Of a stretch of 64,000 nucleotides of DNA, positions 52,048-61,031 are shown in pieces. The stretch is taken from the NCBI GenBank assembly GCA_041586615.1, contig JBFGZS010000007.1, positions 25,551-89,550 on the forward strand, in the 5' to 3' direction. The position numbers and the translations under genes are program-made. Numbering within the stretch: position 1 is the stretch's first letter; each line of letters starts with the position of its first letter. The stretch comes from Motiliproteus sp041586615. GTDB taxonomy: Bacteria > Pseudomonadota > Gammaproteobacteria > Pseudomonadales > Balneatricaceae. The notes under the pieces are model-generated. The model did no database searches. It had not been told where the DNA came from and saw only the letters and a program-made list of their open reading frames with translations.

Positions 52048-53259
52048 ATGTCCCAATCAGCCAGCTCATTGCCGGTACTGCGTCTGCGGCCCAAGGCTGA
52101 GCGTCGTTTGCGTGGCGGTCATCTGTGGATCTACAGCAATGAGATCGACACCGATTTTAGCCCGCTCAAGCAGTTTGCCACCGGTCAGCAGGTGCGCGTC
52201 GAGCAGGCCAGCGGTAAGGCGCTGGGTATCGCGTACATTAACCCCAACAACCTGATTTGTGCCCGGCTGGTTAGCCGGGATATGAAGTTCATGCTGGATA
52301 AATCGCTGCTGGTGCATCGCATCCAGGTGGCGCTGTCGCTGCGTGAGCGCTGTTTCCCTGCGCCGCATTATCGGTTGATCTACGGCGATAGTGATCTGCT
52401 CCCGGGGCTGGTTGTGGATCGTTTTGGCGACTACCTGGTGGTCCAGATCGGCAGTGCCGGTATGGAGCAACTCAAGCAGGAGATTGTGGACGCGCTGGAT
52501 CAGGTGCTGAAACCTCAGGCGATCCTGTTGCGTAATGACGGCAAGATGCGTGCTCAGGAAGGCTTGGAATCTTATGTGGAAGATGCGGTGGGCGTGATGC
52601 CCGATCTGGTGCCGCTGGAGGAAAACAATACGCGCCTGGTTGCGCCGGTCAGAACCGGGCAAAAGACCGGTTGGTTCTATGACCATCGTATGAACCGGGC
52701 GCGGCTGCAGAGCTACATCCCCGGTAAGCGGGTTCTGGATGTGTTCAGCTATGTGGGCGGCTGGGGCGTCGAGGCGGCGGCGGCCGGTGCTACCGAGGTG
52801 ATGTGCCTGGATGCGTCCGCCAGTGCGCTTGACCTGGTGATGGAAAATGCGGCCCTGAATAATGCCCAGGACCGGGTGTCGACGCTGCAGGGGGATGCCT
52901 TTGAAGGGCTGCGCCAGTTGCGGGAAGAAGGGGCGCAGTTTGATGTGGTGGTGGTTGATCCGCCGGCCTTTATCCAGAAGCGCAAGGATATCCGCAACGG
53001 CGAACTGGCTTATCAGCGCATCAATGAGCTGGCCATGCGTTTGCTGAGTCGGGATGGTCTGCTGGTCTCTGGCTCTTGCTCCATGCATCTGCAGCGCGAT
53101 CGATTGGTGGATATCATCCGGGCGGGCAGCCGGCAGATCGACCGCTTTTCGCAGTTGATCGAGCAGGGGCACCAGGGACCTGACCATCCGGTGCACCCGG
53201 CTATCCCGGAAACCGATTACCTGAAGGCGATGTTTGTGCGCGTTTTGCCGAGCGCCTGA
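52048..53259 (+). CDS. rlmI: 23S rRNA (cytosine-5) methyltransferase RlmI-like
   Basis: This 403-residue protein has an N-terminal PUA-like domain (LRLRPKAERRLRGGHLWIYSNEI). The SAM-dependent methyltransferase domain has VLDVFSYVGGWGVEAAAAGA for SAM binding and VVVDPPAFIQKRKD as the catalytic PP loop. The length agrees with RlmI (about 396), which methylates C1962 of 23S rRNA. AGGAG is 9 nt before the ATG. The HAD gene after it is convergent. Confidence 0.9.
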   Translation: MSQSASSLPVLRLRPKAERRLRGGHLWIYSNEIDTDFSPLKQFATGQQVRVEQASGKALGIAYINPNNLICARLVSRDMKFMLDKSLLVHRIQVALSLRERCFPAPHYRLIYGDSDLLPGLVVDRFGDYLVVQIGSAGMEQLKQEIVDALDQVLKPQAILLRNDGKMRAQEGLESYVEDAVGVMPDLVPLEENNTRLVAPVRTGQKTGWFYDHRMNRARLQSYIPGKRVLDVFSYVGGWGVEAAAAGATEVMCLDASASALDLVMENAALNNAQDRVSTLQGDAFEGLRQLREEGAQFDVVVVDPPAFIQKRKDIRNGELAYQRINELAMRLLSRDGLLVSGSCSMHLQRDRLVDIIRAGSRQIDRFSQLIEQGHQGPDHPVHPAIPETDYLKAMFVRVLPSA

Positions 53260-53268
53260 TCGGCCAGG

Positions 53269-53928
53269 TTAGTCATCACGCAATGTGATCACGGGCCAGC
53301 CCTTGGCCTTGGCGTGCCGGGTGAGAATGTCATCGGCATCGACCGCGACCGGATGATCGACCAGCTCCAGCAGGGGCAGGTCGTTGTGTGAATCGCTGTA
53401 GAAGTAGCTGCCGTCAAGTTCGTAACCACTTTCCTGCAGCCAGGCGTGGAGCCGGGTGACTTTGCCTTCCTGGAAGCAGGGCGTCCCACTGATCCGGCCG
53501 GTGTAGCGATTGTCAATCTGCTCCGGTTCGCTGGCCAGGATATGATCGACGCCGAGGCGTTTTGCGATGGGGCCCGTGACAAAAAGATTGGTCGCCGTAA
53601 TGATCAGCAGGAAGTCGCCCGCCGCCCGGTGCTTGTCCAGCAGCGCGCGTGCCGCCGGCAGCATAATGGGGTCAACTTTGGCCTGCATGAACGCGTGGTG
53701 CAGTTCTTCTAGCTGTTCGGGGGTGAAGCGGCTCAAGGGCTCAAGGGCGAAAGCCAGGTAGGCCCTGATATCCAGTTGACCACTCTGGTAGTCGGCATAA
53801 AACCGGTCGTTGGCTTCTTTGTAGACAACCGGATCGACAATTCCCCGTTCTACCAGAAATTCGCCCCAGGCGTAATCGCTGTCGCCGGCGATCAGGGTAT
53901 TGTCCAGGTCAAATATGGCGAGTCTCAC
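53269..53928 (-). CDS. HAD-superfamily (subfamily IB) phosphatase
   Basis: This 219-residue enzyme has HAD motif I LAIFDLDNTLIAGDS, motif II ITATN, and motif IV YFYSDSHNDLPLLELV. It resembles the HAD-IB family that includes phosphoserine- and histidinol-phosphatases. In Pseudomonas a relative sits beside rppH-ptsP, as here. The substrate cannot be fixed from sequence. It is divergent from rppH. Confidence 0.87.
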   Translation of the reverse strand: MRLAIFDLDNTLIAGDSDYAWGEFLVERGIVDPVVYKEANDRFYADYQSGQLDIRAYLAFALEPLSRFTPEQLEELHHAFMQAKVDPIMLPAARALLDKHRAAGDFLLIITATNLFVTGPIAKRLGVDHILASEPEQIDNRYTGRISGTPCFQEGKVTRLHAWLQESGYELDGSYFYSDSHNDLPLLELVDHPVAVDADDILTRHAKAKGWPVITLRDD

Positions 53929-54133
53929 GGTGTGGCTTCTCCTGTGCTATCGGTCAGTCCTATCAGCCTGTCCCGTTGCGGGTTGGCAGGATTCGGTGAC
54001 GAAAAAGGCAGAAGAATAAGAGCTGCGCCGGGTGCTGGCAACGGTTTTCCTTGCAGGGAGAGCGGTCGGCGGATTGGTGAATTGACAAAAGTATGGAACA
54101 ATAAGGCCAATAATAACTTTGGGTAGTCGATAC

Positions 54134-54637
54134 GTGATTGATTCTGATGGTTTTCGACCGAATGTGGGAATCATATTGTCCAATGGACGTGGCCAAGTGC
54201 TGTGGGCGCGCCGCATCGGTCAGGACGCCTGGCAGTTTCCTCAGGGCGGAATCAACGACGATGAAACAGCCGAAGAGGCGTTGTTTCGTGAATTGAAAGA
54301 GGAGGTCGGCCTGGACCCCTGTGATGTTGAGGTCGTTTCCTGCACCCGGGGCTGGCTGCGTTATCGGCTGCCTAAACGGATGATTCGTCATCATTCCCAT
54401 CCCATCTGCATCGGACAGAAGCAGAAGTGGTTTCTTCTGCGTCTTATTAGCGATGATGCCGCCGTGAATTTTACCTGTTCTTCGAAACCCGAATTTGACG
54501 GTTGGCGCTGGGTTAGTTACTGGTACCCGCTCGGGCAAGTGGTCTCTTTCAAGCGCGAGGTGTATCGCAAAGCGATGAAAGAGCTGGTCGGCAGACATGC
54601 CAAGCTGATTCGCAGCTGTTTTGGGGAAACGGGATAA
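54134..54637 (+). CDS. rppH: RNA pyrophosphohydrolase RppH
   Basis: This 167-residue Nudix enzyme removes pyrophosphate from 5'-triphosphorylated mRNA, triggering decay. The GTG at 54134 is preferred over a TTG at 54119 because it gives MIDSDGFRPNVGIIL, the family start. The Nudix box is GGINDDETAEEALFRELKEE, and residues QFPQGG and FDGWRWVSYWYP fit RppH. It is 6 nt before ptsP. Confidence 0.93.
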   Translation: MIDSDGFRPNVGIILSNGRGQVLWARRIGQDAWQFPQGGINDDETAEEALFRELKEEVGLDPCDVEVVSCTRGWLRYRLPKRMIRHHSHPICIGQKQKWFLLRLISDDAAVNFTCSSKPEFDGWRWVSYWYPLGQVVSFKREVYRKAMKELVGRHAKLIRSCFGETG

Positions 54638-54643
54638 CATCTT

Positions 54644-56926
54644 ATGCTGAATGCGTTGCGCAGTATCGTCCAAGAGGTTAACAGCGCCAAGAGTTTGCAG
54701 GCGGCTCTGGATGTTATTGTGCGCCGGGTCAAAGCGGTCATGAAGACCCAGGTCTGTTCGGTCTATCTGATGGACAGTACCAGTCAGCGCTATGTGCTGA
54801 TGGCTACCGAGGGGTTAAATCCGTCCGCTGTCGGCAATGTGAGTTTGGCGGTCAGCGAGGGGATTATCGGCAGTGTGGTAACCCGCGCCGAGCCGCTTAA
54901 TATCGAAGATGCCACCACCCATCCCAGCTATCTCTTTATTATGGAAACCGGCGAAGAGCCGTTTCATGCGTTTTTGGGTGTGCCGATTATCCATCAGCGC
55001 AAAGTCTTGGGTGTACTGGTGGTGCAACAGCGCGAGCGGCGTCGCTTTCACGAGGGGGAAGAGGCGTTCCTCGTGACGATGTCGGCGCAGCTGGCGGGTG
55101 TGATTGCCCACGCCGAGGTGACCGGTGGGGTCTCGATTTCAGCCGATAACGGCAATGTGCGGGTCGATGCCAAATTTGATGGCGTTGCCGGTGCGTCGGG
55201 CGTGGCGATTGGTACCGTGGTTGTCATGGGGCCGCCGGCCGATCTGGATGCCGTACCGCATCGGACCACCGATGACCCCGGCGCGGAAGTGCTGCGCTTT
55301 CGCGCGGCATTGGAGGAGGTTCGGCGCGATATCCGCATCAAAGGGCGGTTATTGGCCCAGCGTTTAAAGGGTGAGGAGCAGGCGCTGTTTGAAGTGTATC
55401 TGCGCATGCTGGATGACAACGCGATCCCCGGTGAAGTCGAGGCATTAATCCATTCCGGTATCTGGGCCCCCAGGGCGCTGCGGGATGTGATCCAGAATCA
55501 TGTCGATCAGTTCAATATGATGGAAGACCCTTATCTACGCGAGCGGGCGTCCGATATCCGGGATCTGGGGCGACGGATGCTGGCCTGCCTGCAGCAGTCA
55601 CGACCTGAAAGTGATATCGAATTCCCTAAAGATACCATCCTCATGGCGGATGAAATTACACCGACCATGTTAGGTGAGGTGCCGAGCGACCGCTTGATCG
55701 GGCTGGTTTCCGTGCAGGGTTCCGGCAATTCGCATACGGCTATATTGGCGCGCTCGATGGGCATTCCTACCGTGATGGGCGTCGTCGACCTCCCCTATAC
55801 GCTGGTGCACGGTCGTCGTCTGATCGTGGATGGCTATTCCGGCCGGGTGTTTGTCAATCCATCGGTGGAACTGACCCGCTTTTACGCCAAAATAATGCGG
55901 GAAGAGAAACGGCTGAGCAAAGGGCTGGAGGCGCTGCGCGACCTGCCATCGATCACGACTGATGGTTATACGATGCCGCTGTGGGTTAACACGGGTCTGG
56001 TGACGGATGTGCAGCTTTCCTTGGATCGCGGCGCGCAGGGCATTGGCCTGTATCGTAGTGAAGTACCCTTTATGATCAAGGATTTCTTCCCTAGCGAAGC
56101 CGAGCAGGTGGTTAGTTACCGTAAGCAGTTGCAGCCTTTCGCACCCTTTCCTGTCACGATGCGGACCCTGGATGTGGGGGGCGATAAGCCGCTACCCTAT
56201 TTTCCGATTCAGGAAGAAAACCCGTCGCTGGGCTGGCGGGGAATCCGTGTCACCCTCGATCATCCAGAGATCTTTCTGGTGCAGGTCAGGGCGATGCTGC
56301 TGGCCAGTGAAGGGCTGGATAATCTGCGTATTTTGTTGCCGATGATTTCCAATGTTATGGAGATCGATGAATCGGTGGCGCTGATTGAACAGGCGTTGAC
56401 CGAACTGCGGGACGAAGGACATTCTATTGCCCGCCCCGATATCGGTGTCATGATCGAGGTGCCCGCGGCGGTTTACCAGATCCATGCGCTTGCCCGTCGG
56501 GTTGATTTTGTTTCTGTGGGGAGTAACGATTTGACCCAGTATTTACTGGCGGTCGATCGTAATAACCCGCGCGTTGCCGGCCTCTATTATACCTTCCATC
56601 CCGCCGTATTGACGGCGCTGCAATATATCGTCGAAGGGGCGCATAAAGAGGGGGTTCAGGTCGGGATCTGTGGCGAGTTGGCTGGGGATCCTGGCGGGGC
56701 ATTACTCTTGATGGCCATGGGTTACGATGTGTTGTCGATGAACTCGACCAACCTGCCCAAGGTTAAATCGGCGATCCGCGGCGTGAGTCGGGAACAGGCT
56801 AATGCGCTGCTGAAAGAGGTGATGCTGTTCGATAATCCCGGCGACATACAGGAGACGATCCGTGCCAGCCTTGTCTCTCTGGGGCTGGGCCAGCTGAATC
56901 GGCCGGCGTCCTCAGAAGGCGACTAG
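54644..56926 (+). CDS. ptsP: Phosphoenolpyruvate-protein phosphotransferase PtsP (EI-Ntr)
   Basis: This 760-residue first enzyme of the nitrogen PTS passes phosphate from PEP to NPr. The N-terminal GAF domain (about 1-165) reads VCSVYLMDSTSQRYVLMA. The phospho-histidine domain has GSGNSHTAILARSMGIPT. The PEP-binding barrel has GIGLYRSEVPFM, MRTLDVGGDKPLPYF and VSVGSNDLTQYLLAVDRNN. The rppH-ptsP order is conserved in many gammaproteobacteria. Confidence 0.96.
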   Translation: MLNALRSIVQEVNSAKSLQAALDVIVRRVKAVMKTQVCSVYLMDSTSQRYVLMATEGLNPSAVGNVSLAVSEGIIGSVVTRAEPLNIEDATTHPSYLFIMETGEEPFHAFLGVPIIHQRKVLGVLVVQQRERRRFHEGEEAFLVTMSAQLAGVIAHAEVTGGVSISADNGNVRVDAKFDGVAGASGVAIGTVVVMGPPADLDAVPHRTTDDPGAEVLRFRAALEEVRRDIRIKGRLLAQRLKGEEQALFEVYLRMLDDNAIPGEVEALIHSGIWAPRALRDVIQNHVDQFNMMEDPYLRERASDIRDLGRRMLACLQQSRPESDIEFPKDTILMADEITPTMLGEVPSDRLIGLVSVQGSGNSHTAILARSMGIPTVMGVVDLPYTLVHGRRLIVDGYSGRVFVNPSVELTRFYAKIMREEKRLSKGLEALRDLPSITTDGYTMPLWVNTGLVTDVQLSLDRGAQGIGLYRSEVPFMIKDFFPSEAEQVVSYRKQLQPFAPFPVTMRTLDVGGDKPLPYFPIQEENPSLGWRGIRVTLDHPEIFLVQVRAMLLASEGLDNLRILLPMISNVMEIDESVALIEQALTELRDEGHSIARPDIGVMIEVPAAVYQIHALARRVDFVSVGSNDLTQYLLAVDRNNPRVAGLYYTFHPAVLTALQYIVEGAHKEGVQVGICGELAGDPGGALLLMAMGYDVLSMNSTNLPKVKSAIRGVSREQANALLKEVMLFDNPGDIQETIRASLVSLGLGQLNRPASSEGD

Positions 56927-56970
56927 CCTGTCGTGCTGCGCGCGATGCTATACCGTGCGCACGATGCGAG

Positions 56971-57065
56971 TAAGGCGGCAACCTAATACCGAACAAAAAA
57001 TGACGCCTTGCCGGGCGGTACATGGATCAACCGCCGTGGCATAAGGCCACGTGCCAGGTTAATCG
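56971..57065 (+). repeat. Dispersed modular repeat copy B
   Basis: This aligns end to end with copy A (29646-29739). Shared blocks include ACCGCCGTGGCATAAGGCCA-like sequence and GTGCCAGGTTAATCG. Hairpins GGCGGT/ACCGCC and TGGC/GCCA are kept. It lies between ptsP and the convergent NRDE gene, whose stop codon (57059-57061) falls within the repeat. Confidence 0.78.
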
Positions 57066-57850
57066 TCGTCATATACGCCTGTAACGCGTATCGTTGCGGT
57101 GACCCTCTGCGCGTTAAAGCTCTGCTCAATAAAGGTCCATTCACCGCTGTACTCTTGCACAAAGACGGTACTGGCGCGGGTGCCATAATGTTCTGAGCGA
57201 ATGAACAGCGACGACAGGCGGCGTTCCCATTCCAGGCCAACCCCGGTGTCGGGTAGTAAGTCGTCGGCGGCGGGTCGCGCATCGTTGAGTAGTCTGAGCA
57301 GCCGCCTGCTGTCTATGTGTGAGCGCTGCAACTCGGCCGCCAGGCCGGCTCTGCCGCGCTCAACTTTGGGCCAGGGGGTATTAAGTCCCGCATTGCTCAG
57401 CCCGTAGATCCCGGGGGAGAGCGCCTGATAGTGTGCCGGTATCACGGTGGTGGGGTGCTGACCCTGGCTGCAGATCATTGCCAGGCTATCGCCGTCATCG
57501 ACGAGCAGGTTGAAGCGTGCATAGGGGCCTTTGTGCTCCAGGTTGGCGTGAAAGTCGGCTGTTGACGCCGAGGCTGTTAGAAAGTCTTTGGGTAGCTCGC
57601 CCCGCGAACGCAGGTTATTGTCGGGGACTGGCAACCCGCGTCGAACGTTGGTCAGCGCGGCGAAACGGCGGCCACGCGTTGCGCCGAGCCAAGTCCCGCC
57701 TTGTTGTAAGTCCTTGCCTGCCAGCAAGCCAGGCTGCTCCGCCCAGTACTCTGCGCCAGCCGTGGGGCGCTGATAGAACTCATCCCGATTGGCGGCCACG
57801 ATCAGCCGATAGCGGGGGTGTTGTTTATAGGCGAATAAAATCAAGCACAT
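57059..57850 (-). CDS. NRDE (TANGO2-like) family protein
   Basis: This 263-residue protein begins MCLILFAYKQHPRYRLIVAANRDEFYQRPT, the NRDE signature. The Cys after Met fits the N-terminal nucleophile-type fold, with WLGATRGRRFAALTN downstream. The start at 57850 is chosen for this; an in-frame extension to 57907 would hide the Cys. The function is unknown. The last codons, including the stop, lie in a dispersed repeat. Confidence 0.87.
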   Translation of the reverse strand: MCLILFAYKQHPRYRLIVAANRDEFYQRPTAGAEYWAEQPGLLAGKDLQQGGTWLGATRGRRFAALTNVRRGLPVPDNNLRSRGELPKDFLTASASTADFHANLEHKGPYARFNLLVDDGDSLAMICSQGQHPTTVIPAHYQALSPGIYGLSNAGLNTPWPKVERGRAGLAAELQRSHIDSRRLLRLLNDARPAADDLLPDTGVGLEWERRLSSLFIRSEHYGTRASTVFVQEYSGEWTFIEQSFNAQRVTATIRVTGVYDDD

Positions 57851-57926
57851 AACCAATTCTCGTTTTTTAGCGATGGTTGGTGGATAATAGCCGCCTCTTT
57901 TATACACTCAATTTGGATTAATCGTC

Positions 57927-58718
57927 GTGCTTATTCTGACCTACTTGGTGCTGGGTGCTGGTGCCGGCTTGATCGCTGGCTTGTTTGGCATCGGCGGCGG
58001 TTTGATCATCGTGCCCGCGTTGGTGTTTAGTTTCCAGCTGCAGGGAATGTCAGCAGACGTGTTGACCCATATGGCCGTTGGCACCTCGCTGGCAACCATC
58101 ATTATCACCTCGATCAGTTCGATTCGGGCTCACCATCGTCGGCAGGGCGTACGCTGGGATCTGTTTTGGCCGTTAGCCGTTGGTATTTTGCTGGGGGCGC
58201 TGATCGGGGTTAAAACCGCAGGCCGGCTGAGTGGGCCACACCTGCAGTTGATTATCGGCTGTTTTGCCTTACTGGTCGCGGCGCAGTTGGGGTTTGGTTT
58301 CAAGCCACGACCAACGCGGGGCGTTCCTGGTCGCGTCGGACTGGGCGCGGCAGGCGGGGTCTTCGGCTGGGCGTCAGCGCTGTTTGGTATTGGCGGCGGG
58401 TCGCTGACGGTGCCTTATCTGAGCTGGCATAACGTGGATATGTCCAAGGCCGTCGGAACGTCTGCGGCCTGTGGTTTGCCGATCGCCCTTATGGGGGCTT
58501 CCATGAACGTGTTTGAGGGTTGGGGGCACAGTGCGCTCCCCCCGTGGAGCCTTGGCTATGTGTATTTGCCGGCGTTTGGCGGGATTGTGCTGACCAGTGC
58601 CTGGTTTGCCGGGATCGGTGCGCGCCTGGCGCATCGGTTGCCGCCACGGGTGTTAAAACAGACGTTCGCCTTGCTGCTGTTGGTTGTCGGGCTGCGTTTT
58701 ATCTTGAGTGCCTGGTGA
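57927..58718 (+). CDS. TSUP (TauE/SafE) family membrane transporter
   Basis: This 263-residue protein has about eight hydrophobic segments. It contains two GIGGG motifs, GLFGIGGGLIIVPAL and ALFGIGGGSLTVPYL, the internal duplication of TSUP carriers, plus THMAVGTSLATIIIT. It would move anions such as sulfite or sulfonates, but the substrate is not evident. The GTG start follows TTAATCGTC. It is divergent from the NRDE gene. Confidence 0.88.
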   Translation: MLILTYLVLGAGAGLIAGLFGIGGGLIIVPALVFSFQLQGMSADVLTHMAVGTSLATIIITSISSIRAHHRRQGVRWDLFWPLAVGILLGALIGVKTAGRLSGPHLQLIIGCFALLVAAQLGFGFKPRPTRGVPGRVGLGAAGGVFGWASALFGIGGGSLTVPYLSWHNVDMSKAVGTSAACGLPIALMGASMNVFEGWGHSALPPWSLGYVYLPAFGGIVLTSAWFAGIGARLAHRLPPRVLKQTFALLLLVVGLRFILSAW

Positions 58719-58865
58719 TGGCTCGGATGACGGGTTCGTAAAGCGACGGGCTTGTTGGCGTAATCCGCCGCGCAAGCGCTGTACAGGTTTTAGGCGGTGC
58801 ACAAACGACAGGCGATGTGCAAGCGTAATCGTCTATAACAGGAATTGAGCAAGGGAGGCTTCTAG

Positions 58866-59663
58866 ATGTTGACTTATCCACAGATTGACCCGGTAGCGGT
58901 GGCGCTCGGTCCTCTGAAAATTCACTGGTACGGGTTGATGTATCTGGCCGGATTTGCCGGCGCCTGGTGGTTGGCGAATCGGCGTGCGGCTCGGCCGGAT
59001 TCCGGCTGGAGCGGGGAGCAGATTTCTGACCTGATTTTCTACGGTGCGCTGGGTGTCGTCCTGGGTGGTCGCGCCGGGTATGTGCTGTTCTATAACTTCG
59101 ATCAGTTTTTGCAGGACCCGGTCTGGTTGCTGCGTGTTTGGGAAGGGGGGATGTCCTTTCATGGTGGGCTGATCGGGGTCAGCCTGGCGATGTTGTGGTT
59201 TGCGCGTAAAACCGGAAAAGGCTTTTTTGCCATTGCTGATTTCACCGCACCGCTGGTGCCCATTGGGCTAGGTCTGGGGCGCATCGGTAATTTTATCGGC
59301 GGTGAACTGTGGGGCCGGCCTACCGATCTGCCTTGGGCCATGGTGTTCCCGCGCGTCGATGGGCTGGCGCGGCATCCGTCGCAGTTATACCAGTTTGCGC
59401 TGGAGGGCGTCGCGTTATTCGCCATCTTGTGGTGGTTCTCGGCTCGTCCGCGTCCTGACGGGAGTGTGGCAGGGCTGTTTCTGGTTTGTTATGGCGCATT
59501 TCGTATTCTGGTCGAATTTGCCCGCCAGCCCGATGCGCATCTGGGCTATATCGCCTTTAACTGGTTGACCATGGGGCAGGTCCTGTCGTTACCCATGATT
59601 CTGGTTGGGTTCTTATTGATGGGCTGGGGTTATCGCCACCATACCGTGCCTGCAAAACACTGA
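58866..59663 (+). CDS. lgt: Prolipoprotein diacylglyceryl transferase Lgt
   Basis: This 265-residue inner-membrane enzyme acylates the lipobox Cys of lipoproteins (such as FlgH in this window). Signatures are GGRAGYVLFYN, MSFHGGLIGV and GLGLGRIGNFIGGELWGRPT. There are seven hydrophobic segments. GGGAGG precedes the ATG. It is 9 nt before thyA, forming the common lgt-thyA-folA group. Confidence 0.97.
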   Translation: MLTYPQIDPVAVALGPLKIHWYGLMYLAGFAGAWWLANRRAARPDSGWSGEQISDLIFYGALGVVLGGRAGYVLFYNFDQFLQDPVWLLRVWEGGMSFHGGLIGVSLAMLWFARKTGKGFFAIADFTAPLVPIGLGLGRIGNFIGGELWGRPTDLPWAMVFPRVDGLARHPSQLYQFALEGVALFAILWWFSARPRPDGSVAGLFLVCYGAFRILVEFARQPDAHLGYIAFNWLTMGQVLSLPMILVGFLLMGWGYRHHTVPAKH

Positions 59664-59672
59664 GGAAAAACA

Positions 59673-60467
59673 ATGCAGCAGTATCTTGAGTTGATGCGTC
59701 ATGTGCGCGAAAACGGTGTGTATAAATCGGATCGTACAGGGACGGGAACCTACAGTGTGTTCGGTTACCAGATGCGGTTTAACCTCGAAGACGGCTTTCC
59801 GTTGGTGACCACCAAAAAGTGTCATTTACGCTCGATTATTCATGAGCTACTTTGGTTCCTGAAAGGCGAAACCAATATCGCGTACCTGAAAGAAAACGGG
59901 GTGTCGATCTGGGATGAGTGGGCGGACGAGACGGGCGAGCTAGGGCCTGTTTACGGGCATCAGTGGCGCTCCTGGCCCGCGCCGGACGGCGGCAGTATCG
60001 ATCAGATCAGCCTGCTGCTGGAGCAGATCCGTAATAACCCCGATTCGCGGCGTCTTATCGTCAGTGCCTGGAATGTGCCGGAAGTTAATCGTATGGCGCT
60101 GCCCCCTTGCCATACGTTGTTCCAGTTTTATGTCGCCGAGGGAAAATTGTCTTGTCAGTTGTATCAGCGCAGCGCCGATATTTTCCTTGGCGTGCCGTTC
60201 AATATCGCCTCCTATGCCTTGCTGACACAGATGGTTGCGCAGGTCTGCGGGTTGCGCCCCGGTGAGTTTATCCACACCTTGGGGGATGCGCACCTGTATG
60301 CGAACCACCTTGAGCAGGCCGATTTGCAGCTTTCGCGTAAGCCCATGGCGCTGCCACGTATGCAGATCAATCCCGAGGTTACCGATCTGTTTGGTTTCCG
60401 TTTCGAGGATTTTGCGCTGCAGGGCTATCAGAGCCATCCGCATATTTCAGCGCCGGTGGCGGTATAA
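59673..60467 (+). CDS. thyA: Thymidylate synthase ThyA
   Basis: At 264 residues this is exactly the family size. It methylates dUMP to dTMP using methylene-THF. The catalytic Cys is in MALPPCHTLFQFYV; other motifs are RTGTGTYSVFGYQMRF and QRSADIFLGVPFNIASYA. GAGGAAAAAC precedes the ATG. folA, which recycles the dihydrofolate it makes, follows. Confidence 0.98.
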   Translation: MQQYLELMRHVRENGVYKSDRTGTGTYSVFGYQMRFNLEDGFPLVTTKKCHLRSIIHELLWFLKGETNIAYLKENGVSIWDEWADETGELGPVYGHQWRSWPAPDGGSIDQISLLLEQIRNNPDSRRLIVSAWNVPEVNRMALPPCHTLFQFYVAEGKLSCQLYQRSADIFLGVPFNIASYALLTQMVAQVCGLRPGEFIHTLGDAHLYANHLEQADLQLSRKPMALPRMQINPEVTDLFGFRFEDFALQGYQSHPHISAPVAV

Positions 60468-60512
60468 CGCATTGGATGTGATGGCATAGACGCCGTGGGG
60501 TAGGAGAGGGTG

Positions 60513-61031
60513 ATGAAACTAGCGGTTATTGTGGCGCAAGCGACCAATCGGGTGATAGGACGGGGTAATAAGCTGCCTTGGCACCTTCCCGAAGACTTAC
60601 AGTATTTTAAGAAAGTGACCCTGGGTAAGCCGATTATTATGGGGCGTAAAACTTACGAGTCGATCGGTCGTCCCTTGCCCGGTAGGACTAATATTGTTGT
60701 GACCCGTGATACGGACTATGCACGCCCCGGTATTGAGGTGGTTCACTCCCTGGGCGATGCCGTTACGTTGGCGGGTTCGTTATGCGAAATCAATGGGGTC
60801 GATGAAGCGATGCTGATCGGTGGTGCCGAGTTGTACGCGCAGGCGATGCCGTTGGCAGAGCGTCTCTATTTGACGCAGGTACATGCGTCAGTCGAGGGCG
60901 ATGCCTATTTCCCGGTGTTTAATCGGCAGGCATGGCGAGAGCTAGGACGGGAGGATTACCCGGCAAGCGGTTGTAACCCCTTTGATTACAGCTTTATTGT
61001 GCTTGAGCGTGTGGGCGGAGAGCGATCGTGA
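60513..61031 (+). CDS. folA: Dihydrofolate reductase FolA
   Basis: This 172-residue enzyme reduces dihydrofolate. Motifs AVIVAQATNRVIGRGNKLPWHLPEDLQYF (with active-site Asp replaced by Glu/Asp region as usual), KPIIMGRKTYESIGRPLPGR and LIGGAELYAQ are typical. The ATG at 60513 directly follows a GTG (60510), both after TAGGAGAGG; ATG is preferred. The stop overlaps the birA start by 4 nt. Confidence 0.96.
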   Translation: MKLAVIVAQATNRVIGRGNKLPWHLPEDLQYFKKVTLGKPIIMGRKTYESIGRPLPGRTNIVVTRDTDYARPGIEVVHSLGDAVTLAGSLCEINGVDEAMLIGGAELYAQAMPLAERLYLTQVHASVEGDAYFPVFNRQAWRELGREDYPASGCNPFDYSFIVLERVGGERS

